DNA from: Climacium dendroides
Taxonomy: Eukaryota > Streptophyta > Bryopsida > Hypnales > Climaciaceae
DNA: 64,000 nt
Reading direction: 5' to 3'
Assembly (NCBI GenBank): GCA_950106755.1
Contig: OX467090.1
Location: forward strand, 1,178,001 to 1,242,000
The notes under the pieces are model-generated. The model saw only the letters and a program-made list of their open reading frames with translations, did no database searches and had not been told where the DNA came from. The position numbers and the translations under genes were made by a program. Positions 10,560 through 22,524 of this stretch are shown here, in pieces (the first letter of the stretch is position 1; each line of letters begins with the position of its first letter).

Positions 10560-12219
10560 TCTATTGGAGAAACATAATGCATGTGCTCGAGCTCATTGAG
10601 ACAATTATTACGCGAACTAGTACAGGTCAACTGCCTACCCTCACGAATGCTTAACAATCATGTATAACAAAATGAATCGTGCAAAGACAACATCTCTGGG
10701 TTTTTTCCATAAGAACAAACAACTAGACGGACTCACAAAGTTACCAATATCAGTAATTGGAATGATTGCTCACAAGCACGGTGATGTATGTTACGCACAT
10801 TATGGTCTTGATATCTTCTTGCATGACTCAAATTACATGGTAGGGTCATTAGCGAAGCTCTTGCGAGACCTTGAACTCCCTCCAAAATACTCTTTTCAAA
10901 AATTATTTGTTGAATCAAGTTCTGTTCTTCTATTTGAAGCGGTTCTAAAAAGAGTAGAAATGTGCACATCATCACTTCGGTTGTTGCCTGAAGTTCTTGT
11001 TCCAGCAACTCCCCTTCTTCTAGATATAAACATTCAAATGGACAATGTTGCAAGGGACAACAAGAATCGGTATGTATTCGCATTTTGGTCCCTTCTCGTT
11101 GCAAAGAAGATCTTTCCAGAGGTGTACATAAGTTTCATGTTGGTGGGTCACACTCATGACAACATCGACACATTATTTGGTAGATGGAGCATGCAATTAA
11201 AGAAGAAAAGTTTTCCTACCATCCCAACCCTCATAAAGTCCTTTATGGATGTGGATTCTATACCTACAATTCTTCATTTTTTTGAAGAGGTACCTGATTT
11301 CAAAGCCTTCATAGAAGGCTTGATATTGGAAGGAGACAAAGCACTTATTAGACATACCAAGGCACAACAATTCAAGTTTTACCTCAACTCTGAAGGTGTC
11401 TCAATTATGAAATACAAGAGGTATTGTACGGATAGTGATTGGCTTTCTGAAGAAGGGGGGGTCAAATTATGGCGAGAAGACTTTGAAGGACGAAGTCTAT
11501 GGCCTCGTGGGGAGCCCGTGCTTGTTGCCCACCTTCTAATGCAAGGTGTAGACAACATCTCTAGAGGGATATCTAGATTCATCAATTATTAGGAGGCATT
11601 ATGCAATGAGAGTAGAGAGTATAGAAGATGTTTTGAGCATTTGGTGTTCTATTGGCGAGCGATAAAAGCATGTTTGTCAAAGCCAATAGTACCATTCAAG
11701 ACATTAATGGAAGGCTTTTGGCCTTCTACCCGAATCAAAACAACTACGGAGGATGAACTCAATGACGATGGCGAGATTCGTGAGGAGTTCGCTGAAGATG
11801 ATGTCTTTGTAGGGCAACGTTGCAATTGTCCGTTGCCATCTTTCCGAGTGGGGCATGATAATCAAAAGGACTTCGTTGCCCTTTGACCGGTTGATGATGA
11901 TACAAAGCTTGTATAGATTGCTAGAGCTTTGTTTGACCTTTTCACAAATCCAGAGCATCCGAATTGTATCCTAATCCAGTACTTTTGGCCAACAGCAAGA
12001 AGGCAGGATATTCAAGAATTCTACATTGGTTGGGACTCTGTGAAGAGATTGCGTTGGAAAGTCGATGAGACTTAAGAACCTATTTGGAAGGACACAAATT
12101 CTCTCATCATGGCATAGAGGTCCAAGGTCAAAAATGACACAATACAATGTGTCTTGAGAATCATTGTGGCTCAAGTTGAGGTCATCAATGGGAGTTTGTC
12201 TTTGTATAGTTTTGATTGA
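10560..12219 (+). pseudogene. DUF7869-type protein, copy B, 3' half
   Basis: The sequence resumes the copy B frame right after the insertion (EKHNACARAH opposite THVAGQRAH of copy A). The longest open part, 10660-11592, encodes the DUF7869 core: HDSNYMVGSLAKLLRDLE, then LDINIQMDNVARDNKNRYVFAF, then FMLVGHTHDNIDTLFGRWS. These match FPTDSNHTIGSIARLL, LILQLDNASGDNKNRYVFAF and FLIVGHTHEDIDALFGRWS of copy A. Stops at 11590-11592 and later (around 11883, 11917 and 12073) break the C-terminal third. DUF7869 proteins are transposase-like, mobile-element-associated proteins of unproven chemistry (family knowledge). Confidence 0.8.
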
Positions 12220-15059
12220 GCATAACCCTAATATTTTGGAGGAACTTTATAGTATTTGAAGCTAAGTTTTATAGTTAGTATTCTAAAGTAATGTTATTCA
12301 TAACTATGGATGATTTTATATGATTTAGAATTGTTTGGTACAGAATAGATGGTGTGGATTGGAATATTATGATTGGATTTTATAGATTTGTGTTTCAAGA
12401 ACTTTTGTGTTTTGTGTGTAGTTATTTGTGTAGCAAATGCACCTATTTACAATATTTAATATATTCACAATTGCATTATCTATGTGAGATCATGTATGTT
12501 GGTATCGTCTCATTATTACGTTACTTTGTAACTAATTGTCCCTAAAAAATACAATTGTATGAGTTGGAAAAAGTGGTAGTGGATAAGACCAAATTAATTT
12601 CATTAACATATCAAGCAATTATCACAATTTTGAATAGGGGGCTCATTGGTTGTTACAACTTTCCTACTTGTAGAGCTCACTAATCAATACCAAATCATGT
12701 ATATTTCCTAGCAGCTCATAAGAATTCCACAAGAATCGAACTTGGACCAGCTATATGAAATAAATAGCTTCTTACAACCAACCATTCAACTCATAACTTG
12801 GTGTTCAACACTCATAACTTGGTGTTCAGCAGAGACTAGTCACTATCATCACTCAAACCATTAATTTCCTTGAGACACCCAAATTATATGGAATTGTCAA
12901 TTTAATGGAAGTTGCAACTAAAAAATCAAAAATTGAGTTCCCTTCAACTTAAATTCATTTTAAATTGACTTCAATCTTGGAGGCACAAAAATGGACAATG
13001 TAATTTTGGGAGGTCTGCAATCTCCCAAAATAATGAATATAATGTTGAATGTCTTTAAGCTATTGAAAGGTTTTTAAAAAACTTTCTATTATACCACTAC
13101 AATGAAAGTTTTTTGAAGCTTGAGGGGTCAAATTTGACTTGGAGACTTCAAAGACATATGAAGTCTCTTCAAAACTTTTCAACATTACTTTCAAGGAACT
13201 TAGGGAATTAGATAATGTAAGCAAGGTTTGTAAAAATTTAGGAATTGCTTTTTATTTCCAATTACATTTTAGTGGGATGCACTTTCAATGGCTTCCTTCT
13301 CTGTCAATGATTGAAAAGTGTTTTGGAAACCATTTAAGCATTTTAATCCTTAAAAGATAATATAAAATTTAAAATAGGTGATATAATATACTTTGAAAAC
13401 TCTCAATACAAAATGTGGTGGTATATAACAGTACAAAAGTATTGAAGTACTACAATGACAAACAAAACTAAATGTTTGTTTGAAAGTTTTTCATTCAAAC
13501 AACCATAGGAAAAGTCCAAAATTAGGTATACAAAAATTGTAGTTTACAATACATTATATATTATTATAGAATTTTGAAGAAAAAAGTAGTTATGATTTGA
13601 AGGAAAACTAATTTCAAAGCCAACCATATCTAAAACTCAATTTTGTGTGCTATTATTTGGAATTTCTTTGTATTTTGTCAATTTTGTTTAGAACTCTTAA
13701 AATTATTTTGCACCTCATCATGGTGATATACATCATTTCAAACTGTTTTACACAAAAATTAAAGGAAATTGACATTTATAGAATTTGAAATATTTACAAA
13801 TTGACAAACATACAAATAATGTTGGTTTTCACAATATTTGAATATTTTTTGGATTGAAAACTTGAAATTGCATTAGTCATTATAAATAGAGTATAGGTTG
13901 CAATATGAGCTATTTTTATATCTTAATGCCTTTGCATATGAAATATTTGAATAGGACAATAAGTTCAATGTATATATTAGAGTTATATCATGTATTTTTA
14001 GGTTCAAATTTTTTGTACAAAGACTAGAGTTTATAATGCACATAATTTATTCAACCATGTTTCAATTATAAATTTAATGTTAGCATTACTTCTTTTGTAT
14101 ATATGCCATATCATGTCTTAAAATTTGATGTGGAGAATGATGTGGCAATGAAAATATTTTATGATATTTATTATAGAAAAGCTTTTTAATTCATAGTAAT
14201 AAAAGATTTTCAAATGTACAATATTGATAACTTCAAAAACTGCACTTTACAAGTCAAATTTTAAAATTTAAATCTACATTTTGATGGATATCGACAAATG
14301 TACCATTATGTGTTGGTATTTTATATTTATATAAAAGTTTGTACACTTGAAGAATTCTAAATCTATGAAATGTTTCAAATCTATGAAGAATTTCCATTCT
14401 ATGAAGAAATCTAAATTGATAATGTACTTGAATTGTATCTTAAACTTTGAATCTAGGAAGCTTTAAACCTATAAAATCCTATATCTACAAATTCCTAAAC
14501 CTATGAAGTTATAAGTTCCTATTCAAATGTCCAACCTAAATAACATAAGCTTGATGAAAAATCAACCTATTAGAAAAGATACAACATTAAAGTGTAATTT
14601 TAAAATCAACATCATATTCAAGGTGAATGGTAGAAGATTATCATATACAATTGCATGTCTATATACAATGCATTTGAAAATATAAAAAGATTAATATATT
14701 ACAACAAATATAGTATAAAATATCACTTTGTAGATTCAAAATACAAAAGAAGTTTATTTAGAATTGCATACTTCATTGTATATTTGAATACCATGGCAAG
14801 AGATTGCAATGAATTGCCTTTACATGGGGAGTGCTAGCTTGTGAGCGTAGAATATATGAACATATGAGCCTAGGAATCTATATTATAGACTCCTATAGTT
14901 ATAGATGTCTATATTATAGTTACCTATATTATAAGCTCTTTCCATATTTTAGTGTACCTACATTATAGGTACATATGTTATATATACCTTCAAATGGTTA
15001 GAAATACATTAGTACATGTGGAAATATGGAAACTTAGAAAGTGTAGGGATAGAGTAAAA
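12220..15059. other. AT-rich DNA without genes
   Basis: Very AT-rich (A/T runs, TATATTATA-type repeats near 14.87-14.99 kb). Open frames are short and without domain signal. The border of the element that carried copy B must lie in or near this stretch, but I could not find terminal repeats matching those at 18202 and 37546. Confidence 0.45.
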
Positions 15060-18000
15060 TAGGATTAGAAGAGGATCAAATTTTTGCTTTTTTGGTAAAA
15101 TATAGACATTATGGAATCAGTTAGGAGTAATTATAAAATAAACTAATATCCGGAATCCTAGGACCATTACGGATGTTACGGATCCAGTTAAAGTAGATCC
15201 GACTTTTGGAACAATACCGGATCGTTGGAACCTACAGTCTAGAATTCTGGCCTACAGAACTAGGGAACGGTTTATGAGAACGAAACCCTAATCTTGTTCC
15301 CCTGTAGGAACTAGCGATGGCTCAATGGGTACTTAAGGTTTACCACCACCCCTATGCTCCTCCTTTTGAGTTTGTTGAACTTTGTGTGTATATAGTTGAG
15401 AGAAAGAGCAGTGAGTTAGCGATCGTACCACACATAGGAAGAGGAAAAGTCAGCACCATCTTGAGCTGGATTAGATTCTATGTATCAGTGTCCTATGGTA
15501 GAAGGTGGTGATCCCAGAACTCCAAAATGGTCGGTTAGAGTCCAAATGGTTTGTTTGACTCTCTTTTTAGATCCGGCTTTTAGACACTAGTTAGAGGAGG
15601 ACCTCACGAGGATAGGGTGTGTCGGATTTTCTCATAGGCCGTGGAACATCCGGAGTGATCAGATGATCTAGGAGCTTATTACGAAAGTCCCAAATTAGTA
15701 CAAGTTGACGGTGAGGGGTTAACATGCAGTTTGGATTGACGAGGTTTGGACAAACATATACTCGTTTTAGAAGAGTAGATTTGGATTAGCCTCTCATGTT
15801 GACAAGTATGTGACCGGAAAGTTCTGGGGTTTAGCGCATCCAAAGGAAGGGTACGCTATTAGTGAATGTAATGACGAGAAGTATAGAAGGATGCTAAAAT
15901 TTCTAATTCCGGTTCTTTATCCGGAAAAGCCTATCCGGGTTACAGTTACAATGACTAACACCATTTTTGGAGCAATAGAAGATAGGGTGGTACATTGGAG
16001 GAAGGTCATTGCAAGTGTGGTAGCAAAGTTGGCAAATCATGTGGCAAAGAGCAAATATAGCCCAATCAGTCTTTACCTATTTCACCTTTACCACCAGTAT
16101 GAGGTTCTAACGGCGGATGAAGTGGTGTTGTATGATACTAGAGTCAAAATCCTGAGGTATGACCTTACGGATGAGTTGGAACTGGATCAGTTGGAATCCA
16201 AAGAAGAGGAGGCTCCAAAAGAGAAGGAGGATGCTGGCGAATGATGTAATAAGCAACGGAAATCAACTGATCTGGCTGTCCGAGGAAAATTGCCTACTCC
16301 AGATAAAGGAGAGCCCAGTTAGATTCCGATTGACGAAAGTAGGAAAGTTTTTTATATCGGTCAAAACTGAATACAAAGGGCTCGAGAATTGTACCATAAG
16401 ATGGCAGATTGTCTTGTTGAGATTTCCATTGAGTTAGGAGTAACACCAAACAAGATCTTGGAGGAGATCAAGAATTGACTGAGTCTGGAAGCGTTACGGG
16501 AGAAGGAAAAGCAGATCCAAAACTTAGAGAAGAACTAGAACGACTTCCAAACGAGGACAAGTTGGGCAGAGGGGGAGTTTGCGATGGAAAAACAAAGAGA
16601 AAAGGAAGTCTTACAACTTGTCCGAAACCTGCACTCATTAATCACGCAGCCAACAAAATTAGTAAACAAGGCCACTATTTTGGATGCCTAGCTCAGTAGC
16701 TCATTAGTGGAGGTCATATCACCAGATCAAAGGTGCTAAGGATCCTAGTGGATTTTCAAGCTCGGATGGAGAAGGTGTTGAGGGAGATGTGCAAATTGGT
16801 GGAATGAGTCGATCCGGATAAGGCTATAGACTTCTTCTACTTTTCGGATGTCTCCAACACGTATTTATAGACTTTGGTTAAGTAGGCAGTTGGTGTTCTA
16901 GTTCAATCACACCCTGAGGGCCTGAGGTCCCTATTGAAACCACTTGTGGGACCATCTCTGAGTCAAGGACGGTTGTCGCAGAGAAATGCAACTCCGGTAC
17001 CTCAATTGGAGATGGAGTCAAGTATTCTGATGCAGCCGGAAATTTCTGCCTCAACTAAGGTTCCGTCACTCCAACTGGCTAGGTCAAGATCGATGAGCAA
17101 ACTGGAATCAAAGATCCACAACAACCTCGTTGATCGGATAGGCACTATGACTAATCCAATACAAAACCATCCGGAAAGCTTCACCCACATACAACAACCT
17201 TCGCTAAATCGAGGCAATACACCAATCAATCTAGAAGAACCATCGCCAGAGAAGGAGATTGAAGAAATAGTGGAGTCCGAGGAAGAAGAGTACAAAACCG
17301 GATCCAGATCGGAAATGGATGATGAATCACCTCCGGTTCAGCGGAGAATTCAGACTCGGACAATAGTGAAGTTGACTCCGATGAAGAAGGCCACTCCCAA
17401 GGTACATGCAAGTCAGACTGGGAGCAGTGCGAAGAAAGCTTGGAGGGGTAGGTAGATAGTTAGTTTGTTAAGCAATTAGTTTAGGTTTTTGATTTTGAAT
17501 CCAATTCGGGTTTTTCGGATGTGGGCCCTGGTTCCAGATTTCAAAAAGAAACTTGGCGTTGATTTGCTGCCTGCCTTGGTATGTTTTTGTGTGGTCATCC
17601 TGGTATTGGGATGGCCTTTTGCTTTTTGTTTTGGGTTTTTAAAGGTGTTGAGGGGCTGCTACCTTTTATTCCATCCTAACAAACTTTCATGTTTAAATTT
17701 CATTCCTTTCTTTAATCCAAGCCACCAAGTGGACATTCAAGCTCTAACTTTGTGTACAAAGTTTTGTTGATCAGTTTATTTGAATGTGGAGGAGTAAGAA
17801 GAAATGGGTAAGGGAGAATCCAGATTTTTGGCAACCCTGGTCGGAGCGTAAACGTGTATTTGTGATGGAGGTAGGTCTGTGAGTAAAGACTTGTGTATAA
17901 GCGCCTTTAAACTATTGGAACGGTAATCCGATAGAAGTGGTGTACGTGAGGTTCTGAAATCTAGAATGATTTTGTGTGGAATTAGGCGGCTGCCAGCAGA

Positions 18001-18201
18001 AAATCTCCACTCCCCGGAAGGTCTACCAACTAAAGGATCAATCTAGCCACTAGGAAATAAGCCCTTTGATGATTCCGGATGTCCTTAATCTATCGTTGTA
18101 GTGAGAGGAGGAAGGATGGACTTTGAGTGACTTGCTTTTCGAATAGGCCATCCGAGAAGTCATGAAAGTGCAAAATTCTCTCTTTTGTCTCAACACTTTA
18201 T
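15060..18201 (+). mobile_element. Gag-like retroelement-type copy 2, 5' part
   Basis: TCCGG/CCGGA-rich DNA contrasts with the AT-rich flanks. It encodes a gag-like frame homologous to the minus-strand copy at 8.07-9.96 kb. The 5' border near 15060 is approximate. The element stops abruptly at 18201, where the terminal repeat of the 19.3 kb insertion begins. Its continuation is found at 37551-37860: both pieces together align with the third copy at 62.9-64.0 kb, including the shared block CTATCGTTGTAGTGAGAG and, across the gap, GGTAAAACAG. This is what defines the boundaries of the large insertion. Confidence 0.7.
15317..17455 (+). pseudogene. Gag-like ORF of copy 2
   Basis: Several open pieces in varying frames form one decayed gene. 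15317-15511 is the start (MAQWVLKVYHHPYAPPFEFVE). LEEDLTRIGCVGFSHRPWN near 15.6 kb, with stops nearby, aligns with LVEDLSQMGCAGLIERPWS of the first copy. 15810-16244 (TGKFWGLAHPKEGYAISEC, NTIFGAI, PISLYLFHLYH) aligns with its conserved centre. 16934-17455 is the Ser/Pro/Glu-rich C-terminal region ending in a basic KKATPKVHASQ-type tail. At least three stops and frame changes are present. No catalytic domain is seen. Confidence 0.6.
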
Positions 18202-18229
18202 AAGGCCTTATTCGTTAAAATGAGACAAA
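18202..18229 (+). repeat. Left terminal inverted repeat of the 19.3 kb element
   Basis: 28 bp starting AAGGCCTTATTCG and ending GAGACAAA. It is the exact reverse complement of 37519-37546. The preceding TTAT (18198-18201) is repeated after the right end. Beyond the perfect part a second TCTCATTTT lies a few bases further in, and the right end has a comparable inner copy, so the repeats extend imperfectly. Confidence 0.85.
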
Positions 18230-18743
18230 TTGCAGTCTCATTTTAATTTTTCATACATGCAAGGTGGAAGAAGGGTTCATTAAATTGAGACTTGAAAATG
18301 TCAAATATGTATTTCATTAATTTTATACTATTAACTAAAGTAGCACAAACTCAAAAGTACATCTCGATTTACTAATTCCTTTGTAAAAAAGAAAACAAAA
18401 TAGTCAAAGACATTATGAAGTGAGACATTTTTAAAAATCAAAACTTTCATATGTCAAAAAACTAATATATACATGGAGGATAGCAAACTTTAACATGAAA
18501 TTAAACATATGAATTACCAAAAATTCACCAAAAACATTTAGAATACAATACTTGGAGACGCAATAGTAATAAAAAAATTTACTATTAATAGAAATAAATT
18601 TCTCATACATAGGCACACTACCATAATAAAAGTAACCAATACATATATGAATGTAAACATGCCCAAACTTGTTAATAATTACAATGAGTGCTCTAATTGA
18701 ACTACCAAAACAACATTTGTCTAATAAAATTATGAACTACAAG

Positions 18744-21629
18744 TCATTCTTCAATCATAGAACCATCGTTATTTGCAGTAGTCATGAAGGCTGCCACTGA
18801 TGCCTTAATAATTTGAATTTGTAGACTTGGAACCGTCACCTTTGGATTTTTAGTTCCATCACGAAACCGTGGCTTCCAAGCTGTCATGATACAATCTGTG
18901 CTTGACCATGTTGAAGGTATAACGCTATCTTCACGCCACACATTTCCTTGTTTGGTGTCCCAACCCTCATATGTCTCCATATTAATGTGCCGATCCGAAG
19001 TAGGCCTCCAATATTGGATTTTGATCATATGCATATGCCCTGGATCGGGACTCGAAGCCGTAATAGCCCTAGCGAGCCAAAATGGTTTTGGATCACCATC
19101 AGCAGGACGCACTACAATAAAAGAACCTGCGTGTGTATCACGAGCAACACGAAACGAAGAATGTGGACGATCACGCTTACGTCCAACAAAGTTGGCATCC
19201 TCTGCATTTTCTTCACGCAATGTGCCATTTCTTTGCATTTGATCTGTTTCATCATTGGCAATCCTTGAAGCTGGCCAAAATCCATCAAGTAATGCCTCTC
19301 GCACCTGAAGAGGTGCATCTAGAGCAGCTCTGATGCCTTTCCAATACTCTTCGAGTGGACCATTCTTCCGCCTGTACTCTCCACTATGATCATTGTTTGC
19401 CATTTTGTTCCAATGTTTAACATAGCCATTCAAACCTTTCTTTATCTCTTCAAGAGCTTTCATTGGAACTGGAGCCAAAGGTTTAGGGCTACCACTTGGT
19501 ACTTTAGGAAGTCCATCCTCAGTCTCTAACCACATTCTTATCCCATTGCCGTGCTCTGGCAACCACTTTGGGTCAGTACACAAATTTTTATACTCCATCA
19601 AAGGCCATCCTGAAGAATCCATAAAAAACTTGAATTGTTGACTTTTCGAATGCCCTCCTAATTCATCTCCACCAGTGCCCAAATAACCCTCCACAAATTT
19701 CTTAAAATCAGGAAGCTCCTCAATGAGATGAGGAATCACAGGGTGCGTTTCACAATCCATAAAGGACTTCATGAGCTTTGGAAGTGTTGGATAGTCATTC
19801 GTCTTCAATCTTGAACTCCATCGACCAAAAAGAGCATCAATGTCTTCGTGAGTGTGTCCCACAATAAGAAAGTTGATGTATACCTCACGAAAAATGCCTT
19901 TGTATACAAGCAAAGAGCAGAAAGCAAAAACATATCGATTCTTGTTGTCCCCTGACGCATTGTCCAATTGCAATATTAATATTGGTGGGAGAGGTTGAGC
20001 TGGAAGTGGCTGTTCTGGAGGTGGAAGGAGGGAGTCCAAGCAATTTTCTGCTCCTTTTAAAAGCGCCTTTGTCAATGTGGATTGCCCCTCCTCAATAGAA
20101 AATAATGCCCTCGATGAATTTTTAGGCGGGCCTTCCAAATCCCGCAACAACCTTGCAATGGATCCAATGGTATGATTCGAATCTGTTGGGAAAATGCCCA
20201 CACCATAGTGTATATATCGTACATCGCCATGACCATGAGCAATCATACCTGTGACAGCAACAGGCATTTTCATGAAGGATTCCGTCGACTTGTTCTTGTG
20301 AGAAAAGTGTGGAGAAGCCGTTCTTGAGTGATCCATTTTATCATGAATGATGCACAACATTTTGTCCGGGCATCTCACGGAAAATTCCCGATTTCCATAG
20401 TAGTACTCTCTATGAGCCCTCTGACCTGCAACATGGGTATTCAAAATATTGGTATACTTATCAAACGACTTTGATTTCCAACAAGCGCTCCTCAATTGCT
20501 TATACTCATCGCACAAGCCACACCTAGCAAAACTATCCCCACGAGCCTTGGCAGCAAATTCAGGGAAATTTTGACGGCGAATGTTGCTCAAGCCACTGGA
20601 AGAAATCGGCTGCAAATTGAACTCTACATTGGACTCATTGATTTTAGGTAATTGGTCACTCCAACGAAAAGCAGAAGGTAGAACCATCGCTGCAACTTTC
20701 TCCCCAGACTCTATTGTCCTTGTTTTGTGTGGCATTCGATCGGCATCAGACTCAATAAGAGTTCAAAGCGTGGCAGTAGCTTAAAGAGTATGCATGCGGG
20801 GGTTTTTAGATCCCACATTTCCATGCACCTGAGCTTGCTTCCCAATTCTAGCCTTCTCTTTGTACCTATAGAACGTAGCTCTTGCAATCCCATGAATGAT
20901 CCACCATGCAGTGGGGCACACTTCTCTACCTTTCAAGGTAATCCACTCTTTGCCAGCACTGTCTTTATGGATTTGCCTATGCACCTCCAAAAGTGTCTTG
21001 CTACGCGCCTTGAAGTCCTCACCTGAATATAGTTCAGTCCTTATCGCTTGGATTTGCCCACGCGGAAAAGGTTGAACACAATTTTTCTGACAACATGATT
21101 TTGTGGACACTGATGTGATCGATTCCATAGAGAGGAGAAGTTCTTTCTTGGGTGGAATCTCTAAATCAATCCTTTCACAAGTTGTTTCGTACGATCGAAC
21201 CCCCTTACAAATTCTTCTGCTTGATGGGTTCATGGTTGCGTTATATACATGGGTTTGGTTATGGTCATATAAGCTGACATCGTCATCTAAAAAAACTCTC
21301 TTGATGTCCCAGGAACGAAGTGACCATACATTGCCAGATGAGAAGAGTTCCTCATTCAGAGACTCAGCAATTTGAATGGCAACCCGGTCATCGCCAAGAG
21401 GCTTTCCATCTTGGTCAATGATTAACTCTGGGTCAACGTTTTGGCAAACCCCCCTTGCAAGGTCCACCCCATCTTCGTTTCGAAGAGTGACAAATTGTGA
21501 GACCCATTTTGCACGAGCAATCCCCTCGCATACCTGAACATCAGGTGGAAATGGGGGAACTGGATTCGCGAACTCATCAAATCCATGGAAATCCATTCTG
21601 CAAGCACGAAGACCAATCCTTAGATTCAT
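18744..21629 (-). pseudogene. DUF7869-type transposase-like protein, copy A
   Basis: One minus-strand frame of 962 codons runs from ATG 21629 to the stop at 18744. It is broken only by TAA (20781-20783) and TGA (20763-20765), six codons apart. Copy B has sense codons (CAA and AAG) there, so the first is a clear CAA-to-TAA change. The N-terminal part has a Cys cluster (CCQKNC) and a WITLKGREVCPTAWWIIHGIA block resembling a helix-turn-helix. From ATG 20735 come C73-x2-C76, HDKMDH at 131-136, FPTDSNHTIGSIARLL at 182-197, QLDNASGDNKNR at 256-267 and GHTHEDIDALFGRWS at 293-307. The last four are hallmarks of DUF7869 proteins (family knowledge) and include candidate metal-binding Asp and His residues. 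It lies about 500 bp inside the left end of the element; a paired-palindrome array lies upstream. Confidence 0.85.
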
Positions 21630-21854
21630 TGTTGAGTCAAAGATAAAGATGTTCTATTGCAGCAACTTCTAGTATACTAGAAACTAAACATACTCTATAT
21701 TCACTAATATTAACATCATGTCTCTATAATTTCTTATGAATACAACATCGATGAATGGATGATCCAATGATTTGTGCTATGATTCAGTCATTCATCTTCA
21801 TCTAAGTAAATACTTTCAATGCAAAGTTGCAAACACTTTATTTATAGTTGACAT

Positions 21855-22524
21855 TATCATCGCCCCGACGATAACCGGAAGTTGTTGTTACTCAGAGTTA
21901 TCGTTGACTCAATGATAACTCTCCTCAACAAAATTCATTTCTTCATTCGTTGGATGTGATGAAGAAATAATTCAACCCAATGCACAATCTCGTTTGAAAT
22001 CATAAGAAATTGAAGTATCTACACCTTTGAAAATTTCTGATAAGATTATCATCGACCCGACGATAACTGGAACTCGAAGAACTCAAAGTTATCGTTGCCA
22101 CAACGATAACGATCTTCAATGAAACTCCTCTCATGATTCGTTGGTTGTGACGAAGGAAAAATTCAACCCAATGCACATTCTTCTTTCAAATCTTAAGAAA
22201 TTGAAATAGATACACATTTGCTAAGAATGCCGATTGAAAAAATCTGACTACGTTATCATCGACTCGACGATAACTAGTAGCAAAAGAATTCAGAGGTATC
22301 ATTGACTCAACGATAACTATCCTCAACGAAACTCCTTTCATGATTTGTTCAATTTGGCAAAGAAATAATTCAACCCGATGCACATTCTGCTTTGGAATCA
22401 GAAGAAACTGAAGTAGCTACACATTTGCTAGGAATGCCGATTGAAAAAATCTGACTACGTTATCATCGACTCGACGATAACTAGAAGTCAAAGAGGTCAC
22501 AGTTATCGTCGACTCAACAATAAG
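21855..22524. repeat. Four repeats of about 207 bp, each with two palindromes, upstream of copy A
   Basis: Palindromes lie at 21855-21875, 21897-21919, 22045-22067, 22088-22110, 22252-22274, 22296-22317, 22459-22481 and 22502-22524. Within a pair the start-to-start spacing is 42-44 bp; pairs recur every 190, 207 and 207 bp. The best copies have left arm GTTATCATCGA, centre C and right arm TCGACGATAAC. The DNA between pairs also repeats (for example GCCGATTGAAAAAATCTGAC). The array begins about 230 bp upstream of the copy A start, where a promoter would be. Confidence 0.85.

Noticed and set aside
18181..18201. Extension of the left terminal repeat outside the element (TTTGTCTCA upstream of TAAGGCCTTA)
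   Set aside because: It forms a loose palindrome with the terminal repeat but aligns better with the host retroelement, and no matching sequence lies beyond the right end.
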